From contig JAFULC010000060.1 of the NCBI GenBank assembly GCA_017483305.1, positions 1-64,000 of the forward strand: a stretch of 64,000 bases of DNA. The letters are read 5' to 3'. The DNA comes from Clostridia bacterium (GTDB lineage Bacteria > Bacillota > Clostridia > Oscillospirales > CAG-272). The translations under genes and the position numbers were made by a program. Shown here piece after piece: positions 59,448-64,000 of this stretch. The notes under the pieces were generated by a model. It made no database searches and was not told the DNA's origin. It saw nothing but the letters and a program-made list of their open reading frames with translations. Every line of letters begins with the position of its first letter. Position 1 is the stretch's first letter.

Positions 59448-61289
59448 TCAGTTATTCTCCGCTGCTCTGCGGGCTTTCATCATTTCCTTCATACGAGTGC
59501 TCGTATCAAGGATCTTTTTGCGGAGTCTTATGGACTTGGGAGTTACCTCGATAAGCTCGTCGTCCTGAATGAACTCGATCGCCTCCTCAAGCGAGAAGAT
59601 CTTGGGGGGAGTAAGCAGGAGCTTTTCGTCCGCGCCCGAACTGCGAATAGCGGTAAGATGCTTTTCCTTGCATGGATTGACCGCAATATCATCGTTCTTG
59701 GGGTTTTCACCAACGATCATACCCTCGTAAACGGGTGTCTGAGGACCAACGAAAAGCTGACCGCGCTCCTGAGTATTATAAAGACCGTATCTCGTGGTAA
59801 CACCTGCCTCGGAGGCAATAAGCGCACCTGTAAATCTCATAATAATACCGCCGCGGTGAGGCTGATATCCGTCAAAGAGCGTATTGAGAACGCCCTCTCC
59901 GCGAGTTGCCGACAAAAATTCGGAACGGTAGCCGAAAAGACATCTCGAAGGAATACTGTACTCAATTCTCATACGGCTTCCAACGGGGTTCATCTCGATA
60001 AGGTCACCCTTTCTCTGTCCGAGCTTTTCAATTACCGCGCCAACGTAATCGGTGGGCACGTCAAGCGTTACACGCTCCATAGGCTCGCATGTAACACCGT
60101 CGATATTCTTGAGAATTACCTTGGGGTTCGAGCAGGTGAGCTCGTAGCCCTCACGGCGCATATTCTCGATGAGAATGGAAAGGTGCATTTCTCCTCTACC
60201 CGACACGATAAACTCGTCGGTTGTGTCACCGTCACGTACACGGAGAGAAACGTCACGCAGAAGCTCTCTGTACAGTCTTTCGCGAAGCTGACGTGAGGTA
60301 ACGAACTTACCCTCCTTGCCTGCCAAGGGGCTTGTGTTGACCGAGAAGGTCATCTCAACGGTAGGCTCGCTTACCTTAACGAATTCAAGCGGCTCGGGGT
60401 TATTTGTGGAGGTAAGAGTATCTCCGATAGAGATATCTCCTGCTCCCGAGAAGCAGATTATATCACCCATTTTCGCGCTTTCAACCTGAACGCGATTAAG
60501 TCCGTCTATCTGGAAAAGCGCAACAACCTTGGTCTTTCTCGGTTTTTCGTCGGGCTTGTGATAGTTGCAAACGAGTATTTCCTGATTTACCTTGATAGAG
60601 CCGCGCTCGATTCTACCGATACCGATACGTCCTACGTATTCGTTGTAGTCGATAGAGGATACGAGGACCTGAAGGTCTCCCTCGGGCTCGCCCTCGGGTG
60701 CGGGGATATAGTCGAGAATAGTGTCAAAGAGAGGCTTGAGGTCAGTTCCCTCCTCAAGCGGATCAAAGCTTGCCGTGCCCGAGCGACCCGAGCAATAAAG
60801 CATAGGAGAATCAAGCTGCTCGTCACTTGCGCCAAGATCGATCAGAAGCTCAAGGATCTCGTCCTCAACCTCACCGAGTCTCGCGTCAGGCTTGTCTATC
60901 TTGTTTATACAAACGATAACTCTGTGATCAAGCTCAAGCGCGCGCTTAAGCACGAATCTCGTCTGGGGCATAGGACCCTCAGCCGCGTCAACGAGAAGTA
61001 TAACGCCGTTTACCATCTTCAGTACGCGCTCAACCTCACCACCGAAGTCCGCGTGTCCGGGGGTGTCAACGATGTTGATCTTGACGTCCTTATAATGCAC
61101 CGCCGTGTTTTTGGCAAGTATGGTAATGCCTCTTTCTTTTTCGATATCGTCCGAGTCCATAACTCTGGTTACGGTCTCCTGATTATCTCTGTAAATGCCG
61201 CCCTGCTTAAGCAGACCGTCTACAAGCGTGGTTTTTCCGTGGTCAACGTGCGCGATTATAGCTACGTTTCTTAAATCTTCTCTTACCAT
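59448..61289 (-). CDS. typA: Translational GTPase TypA/BipA
   Basis: Ribosome-associated GTPase of 613 residues involved in ribosome assembly and stress growth. Seen: [20 protein letters not shown] (G1), [12 protein letters not shown] (G2), [18 protein letters not shown] (G3), [11 protein letters not shown] (G4), then the beta-barrel and the two alpha-beta domains, with the TypA-specific C-terminal part ([22 protein letters not shown]). Start with GGAGTAGGT upstream. Single-gene unit. Confidence 0.96.
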   Translation of the reverse strand: MVREDLRNVAIIAHVDHGKTTLVDGLLKQGGIYRDNQETVTRVMDSDDIEKERGITILAKNTAVHYKDVKINIVDTPGHADFGGEVERVLKMVNGVILLVDAAEGPMPQTRFVLKRALELDHRVIVCINKIDKPDARLGEVEDEILELLIDLGASDEQLDSPMLYCSGRSGTASFDPLEEGTDLKPLFDTILDYIPAPEGEPEGDLQVLVSSIDYNEYVGRIGIGRIERGSIKVNQEILVCNYHKPDEKPRKTKVVALFQIDGLNRVQVESAKMGDIICFSGAGDISIGDTLTSTNNPEPLEFVKVSEPTVEMTFSVNTSPLAGKEGKFVTSRQLRERLYRELLRDVSLRVRDGDTTDEFIVSGRGEMHLSILIENMRREGYELTCSNPKVILKNIDGVTCEPMERVTLDVPTDYVGAVIEKLGQRKGDLIEMNPVGSRMRIEYSIPSRCLFGYRSEFLSATRGEGVLNTLFDGYQPHRGGIIMRFTGALIASEAGVTTRYGLYNTQERGQLFVGPQTPVYEGMIVGENPKNDDIAVNPCKEKHLTAIRSSGADEKLLLTPPKIFSLEEAIEFIQDDELIEVTPKSIRLRKKILDTSTRMKEMMKARRAAENN

Positions 61290-61591
61290 ACCTACTCCTT
61301 ATATTTTAACTCAAAATTTAACTGTTTTCTTCCAACTATATATTTTAACATATTTCTACAAAAAAATAAATTGAAAGATATTACGATATTTATGATTTTT
61401 TTATTCCGATTTTGTGCAATATGACACAATTTATCGTCAAAAACCTAACATTTTGAGGCTTAAATATGTCTTTTTGCGTTGACATTTGTTTTGCTCCGTG
61501 TTATAATTACCATAACGGAACCCACCACCGCAAATTTTTACAAATACAGTTAAAACAACCGATTTTTATACGTCAAAATACGGAGGATATT
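61290..61591. other. AT-rich divergent intergenic region between typA and DUF4091 gene
   Basis: About 300 bases. It holds the start signals of typA on the minus strand (no clear promoter), the promoter 61479-61507 on the plus strand, and an 84-base leader with GGAGG before the DUF4091 gene. No other ORF or stable hairpin was seen. Confidence 0.5.
61479..61507 (+). promoter_or_regulatory. Sigma-A promoter of the DUF4091 gene
   Basis: TTGACA (61479-61484), 17-bp spacer, TATAAT (61502-61507): full consensus. Confidence 0.85.
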
Positions 61592-63253
61592 ATGCTTAAA
61601 ACAAAAATCACTTCTTCCCTTGAAAACTGCTTTCTTGATAATAAAATTGACGATTTCAAGCCGCTCTCAAGATTGACCGCGCTAAAAAACGAGCGCTTCT
61701 CGTTTCAGCTTCTTTGTTCTCTCGAGAATACCGACCCCGGCAGAGTGCTCTACGACGTTAAGCTTGACGGTGACTTATCCAAATATGCGACCTTGCGAGA
61801 GGTCATAAGCCTCCCCGCCTCCATGCCCGTTGTGCCCGGCGCCCCCGTTGATAACTACTTGCGCTCAACACCCGGGCTTTATCCCGATCTGCTCATGCCC
61901 CTGCGCTATCACGGCAGAGTCAGCGTGGTCAGAGGCAGTCTCTGCGCTATCTGGGTCGAGGTCGATCTTTCGGAGATAAGTGAGACGGTACCCGCGGGCG
62001 AACGTGAGCTTGCGGTCACTCTTATAAACGGCGACTCAGTCGCGGCTCGCGAAGCTCTTACCGTTGAGATCATCGATGCCGAGCTCCCTCCTCAGACATT
62101 GAAGTTTACACAGTGGTTCTATTGCGACTGTCTTGCAAATTATTACGACTGCGAGGTCTGGTCGGAGCGTCACTGGGAGATCGTCGAGAGTTTTGCGCGC
62201 ACTGCCCGTAAAAACGGAATAAATATGCTTCTCACTCCCGTCTTTACTCCCTCGCTTGACACATATATCGGCGGCGAACGACTCACCACACAGCTCGTTA
62301 ATGTGACTAAGAACAAAAATGAATATTCATTCGATTATTCACTTTTGGACCGTTGGATCGATATGTGTGACCGAGTTGGCATTGAGTACCTTGAGATCGC
62401 GCATTTCTTTACGCAATGGGGCGCGCAGCACGCTCCCAAGGTTATGGCAACCGTCGACGGCGAGTATAAGCAGATATTTGGCTGGGAGACAGATGCAGTT
62501 TCGAATGAATATACAGAATTTTTGAGACAATTTATCGTCTCCTTCCTCGACCACATGAAGACAAGAGGCGACGACAAGCGTTGCTTCTTCCACATCTCCG
62601 ACGAGCCGAGTCAGGAGCAGCTCCCCTTTTACAAGGCGGCGAAGGATTCGATCTCGGATCTTCTCGAGGGCTACGTTATCATGGATGCGCTTTCCAACTA
62701 CGAGTTTTACAGCCAAGGCGTAGTTGATACTCCAATCCCCGGCACAGACCACACGACTCCCTTTATTGAAAATAAGGTTGAGGGGCTTTGGACATATTAT
62801 TGCAGCAGCCAGTGGAGAGACGTTTCCAACAGATTTTTGGCGATGCCCTCCTACCGTAACCGCTCTATCGGTATGCAGATGTACAAATATGACATCATAG
62901 GATTTTTGCATTGGGGATATAACTTCTATAACACTCAATACTCCTACGATCCGATAAATCCCTATCTTGACACCTGCGGCGACGGTTGGGTGCCCTCGGG
63001 AGATACCTTCTCGGTCTACCCCGCAAGTAACGGCACTGCGCTTGAATCCTTGCGTATCGTTGTTTTCAATGATGCCCTGCAGGATATGAGGGCTATGAAG
63101 CTTGCAGAATCCTTGTGCGGCAAGGAAAAGGTGGTTGAGACCATCGAAGCGGCGTTTGGCAAGGAAATTGCTTTCAAGGTCTGCGCGCGATCTGCTGATG
63201 AGATACTCGCAGTCAGAGAGGCGGTTAATGAGCTTATAAAAAATAACATCTAA
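61592..63253 (+). CDS. DUF4091 / GH123-like glycoside hydrolase
   Basis: A 553-residue protein without signal peptide, probably cytoplasmic. N-terminal beta-sandwich (about residues 15-170), then a TIM-barrel-like part with TLKFTQWFYCDCLANYYD, IEYLEIAHFFTQWGAQ and FFHISDEPSQEQL, whose Asp-Glu pair corresponds to the catalytic D-E of GH123 N-acetylgalactosaminidases, and a DUF4091 C-terminal part (GFLHWGYNFYN, PSGDTFSVYPASNGT). Start at 61592 is set by GGAGG six bases upstream; the longer in-frame ATG at 61466 covers the promoter. N-acetyl-hexosamine activity is possible but inferred. Confidence 0.8.
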   Translation: MLKTKITSSLENCFLDNKIDDFKPLSRLTALKNERFSFQLLCSLENTDPGRVLYDVKLDGDLSKYATLREVISLPASMPVVPGAPVDNYLRSTPGLYPDLLMPLRYHGRVSVVRGSLCAIWVEVDLSEISETVPAGERELAVTLINGDSVAAREALTVEIIDAELPPQTLKFTQWFYCDCLANYYDCEVWSERHWEIVESFARTARKNGINMLLTPVFTPSLDTYIGGERLTTQLVNVTKNKNEYSFDYSLLDRWIDMCDRVGIEYLEIAHFFTQWGAQHAPKVMATVDGEYKQIFGWETDAVSNEYTEFLRQFIVSFLDHMKTRGDDKRCFFHISDEPSQEQLPFYKAAKDSISDLLEGYVIMDALSNYEFYSQGVVDTPIPGTDHTTPFIENKVEGLWTYYCSSQWRDVSNRFLAMPSYRNRSIGMQMYKYDIIGFLHWGYNFYNTQYSYDPINPYLDTCGDGWVPSGDTFSVYPASNGTALESLRIVVFNDALQDMRAMKLAESLCGKEKVVETIEAAFGKEIAFKVCARSADEILAVREAVNELIKNNI

Positions 63254-63278
63254 AATGTCGGGGATCCCGACGAGCAAA

Positions 63279-63309
63279 AACAAGGCCGTCCGATTTGGAC
63301 GACCTTGTT
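63279..63309. terminator. Bidirectional terminator
   Basis: 13-bp stem (63279-63291 with 63297-63309) with one G-U type position, between convergent genes. A second small hairpin (63257-63271) precedes it. Confidence 0.8.
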
Positions 63310-63316
63310 TTATTTA

Positions 63317-63631
63317 TCAGATATTCTTATCAATAAAGCTCTCGAGGACTGCCTTGTTGCTATATCCTACGTATTTAGCGGCTACCTCGCCGTTCTTAAA
63401 GAGCAGAAGCGTAGGAATACTATCGATTCCGAACTGATTGCAAAGCTGGGGATTGTTATCAACGTTTACCTTGCAGACCTTTATATCGCTTCTCTGCTCT
63501 GCGATCTCATGAACGATGGGAGCGATCATACGGCAAGGGCCGCACCACTCTGCCCAGAAGTCTACGAGAACGGGAATTTCGGATTTTACTACTTCGTTTT
63601 CAAAATTTTCATTTGTAATATCGATTATCAT
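63317..63631 (-). CDS. trxA: Thioredoxin
   Basis: Classical thioredoxin of 104 residues with VLVDFWAEWCGPCRMIAP (active site WCGPC), NVDNNPQLCNQFGIDSIPTLLLFKNG (cis-Pro) and KAVLESFIDKNI. Reduces protein disulphides in the cytoplasm. It lies 21 bp downstream of an FTR-catalytic-chain-like gene and behind the SufB/SufD gene, which suggests that ferredoxin-derived electrons may reach it. Confidence 0.95.
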   Translation of the reverse strand: MIIDITNENFENEVVKSEIPVLVDFWAEWCGPCRMIAPIVHEIAEQRSDIKVCKVNVDNNPQLCNQFGIDSIPTLLLFKNGEVAAKYVGYSNKAVLESFIDKNI

Positions 63632-63652
63632 TTTGTACCTCTTTGATTTTAA

Positions 63653-63850
63653 TTATTTGCTCTTATAATAAAGCAGGCAGTGGCAATAGCCCTCGAAATC
63701 AGGATCCTTGATCTGATCTCTGAACTCCTTGCACATGCACTTGTTTTCAGGGGTTCTCTCTCTGCGGCAAGGACAATAGCCGCCTGTGCGCTCGAGTCCC
63801 TCCTTGATAAACTTTACAACTTCCTTATCTGTATTCTCGGTTATTTTCAT
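63653..63850 (-). CDS. Ferredoxin-thioredoxin reductase catalytic-chain-like protein
   Basis: A 65-residue protein with Cys pairs C26-P-C28, C38-M-C40 and C56-H-C58, the set CxC, CxC, CHC of the FTR catalytic chain, which carries a 4Fe-4S cluster next to a redox disulphide and reduces thioredoxin. The sequence RRERTPENKCMCKEFRDQI and DPDFEGYCHCLLYYK is characteristic of the clostridial short form. Cys spacing differs from the plant enzyme (CPC-x16-CPC-x8-CHC there, x9 and x15 here). GGAGG precedes ATG 63850; an in-frame TTG at 63865 overlaps that site. Lies between SufB/SufD and trxA. Confidence 0.85.
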   Translation of the reverse strand: MKITENTDKEVVKFIKEGLERTGGYCPCRRERTPENKCMCKEFRDQIKDPDFEGYCHCLLYYKSK

Positions 63851-63876
63851 ATTTTTTACCTCCAATTTATGTCAGA

Positions 63877-64000
63877 TCACTTCAAAAATCCGTTGATGAT
63901 CTCTTCCTCGGCTTGCTTTTCGTCAAGTCCAAGCGTCATAAGCTTCATAAGCTGCTCGCCTGCAATCTTGCCGATCGCCGCCTCGTGAATAAGCGATGCC
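63877..64000 (-). CDS. SufB/SufD family Fe-S assembly protein, C-terminal end only
   Basis: The last 41 codons of a gene running off the right edge. They read ASLIHEAAIGKIAGEQLMKL, then MTLGLDEKQAEEEIINGFLK and stop TGA. This is the conserved C-terminus of SufB/SufD proteins (HEAxIGKI..EQLxYLxSRG.....A...I..GF), scaffold of the SUF Fe-S assembly complex. SufB or SufD cannot be told apart here. The FTR-like gene follows 26 bp downstream. Confidence 0.8.
   Translation of the reverse strand, partial: ASLIHEAAIGKIAGEQLMKLMTLGLDEKQAEEEIINGFLK

Noticed and set aside
63257..63271. Six-bp hairpin after the DUF4091 gene as an operator
   Set aside because: It has only a three-base loop and no promoter near it. 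It is probably part of the terminator region.

Overview
The window comes from a Gram-positive-type member of the Bacillota, most probably an uncultured gut-type member of the class Clostridia. The signs are strong AGGAGG-type ribosome binding sites, near-consensus sigma-A promoters with 17-bp spacers, many lipoproteins with Asp/Glu-Thr-Thr linkers after the lipobox cysteine, clostridial families (DUF5685, DUF4037, DegV, a second MurE-type ligase, clostridial ferredoxin-thioredoxin-reductase-like protein), and many intracellular six-hairpin or GH4 glycosidases under AraC control. GC content is moderate. A genus cannot be named from sequence alone. No rRNA, tRNA, CRISPR array, transposase or prophage gene was seen.

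Layout. 0-10 kb: end of a MurE-type ligase followed by a GH78-like rhamnosidase; a dusB/response-regulator operon; D-amino-acid transaminase; a sugar cassette (AraC + six-hairpin glycosidase, divergent from ROK kinase + SIS isomerase). 10-14.8 kb: rtcB with an overlapping small upstream ORF, degV, tcdA, NUDIX + ribokinase. 14.8-25 kb: an ECF sigma factor with a large membrane partner; a DUF5685-DnaJ-membrane protein operon; gpmI; then an operon of two lipoproteins, a small membrane protein and a 33-residue membrane peptide. The promoter of that operon shares an ECF-type element with the sigma gene's own promoter. 25-28.6 kb: GNAT, an AT-rich acyltransferase-3, rplM-rpsI, and an S1-domain protein.

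28.7-36 kb: three tandem paralogous solute-binding lipoproteins, each with its own promoter and terminator and without permease or ATPase genes, facing an AraC-GH4 alpha-galactosidase operon. 36-44 kb: pcrA-type helicase, a 42-residue Asn/Gln/Lys-rich mini-protein, two unknown multi-pass membrane proteins, and secA. 44-51 kb: trmL-mnmA; DUF4037-TPR; CPA2 antiporter-MgtC-rmuC behind an attenuator-like leader. 51-59.4 kb: an RNA methyltransferase and rsmA co-directional and tightly packed with a GH25 lysozyme-like lipoprotein carrying Cys-rich repeats and a 1437-residue unknown lipoprotein. 59-64 kb: typA, a DUF4091/GH123-like hydrolase, then trxA, an FTR-catalytic-chain-like protein and the C-terminus of a SufB/SufD protein.

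The whole suggests a glycan-foraging anaerobe that takes up oligosaccharides and finishes their hydrolysis in the cytoplasm. The most interesting items are the ECF regulon with its repeated promoter and 33-residue peptide, the Asn/Gln-rich mini-protein, the 1437-residue lipoprotein, the triplicated binding proteins, and the structured antiporter leader.
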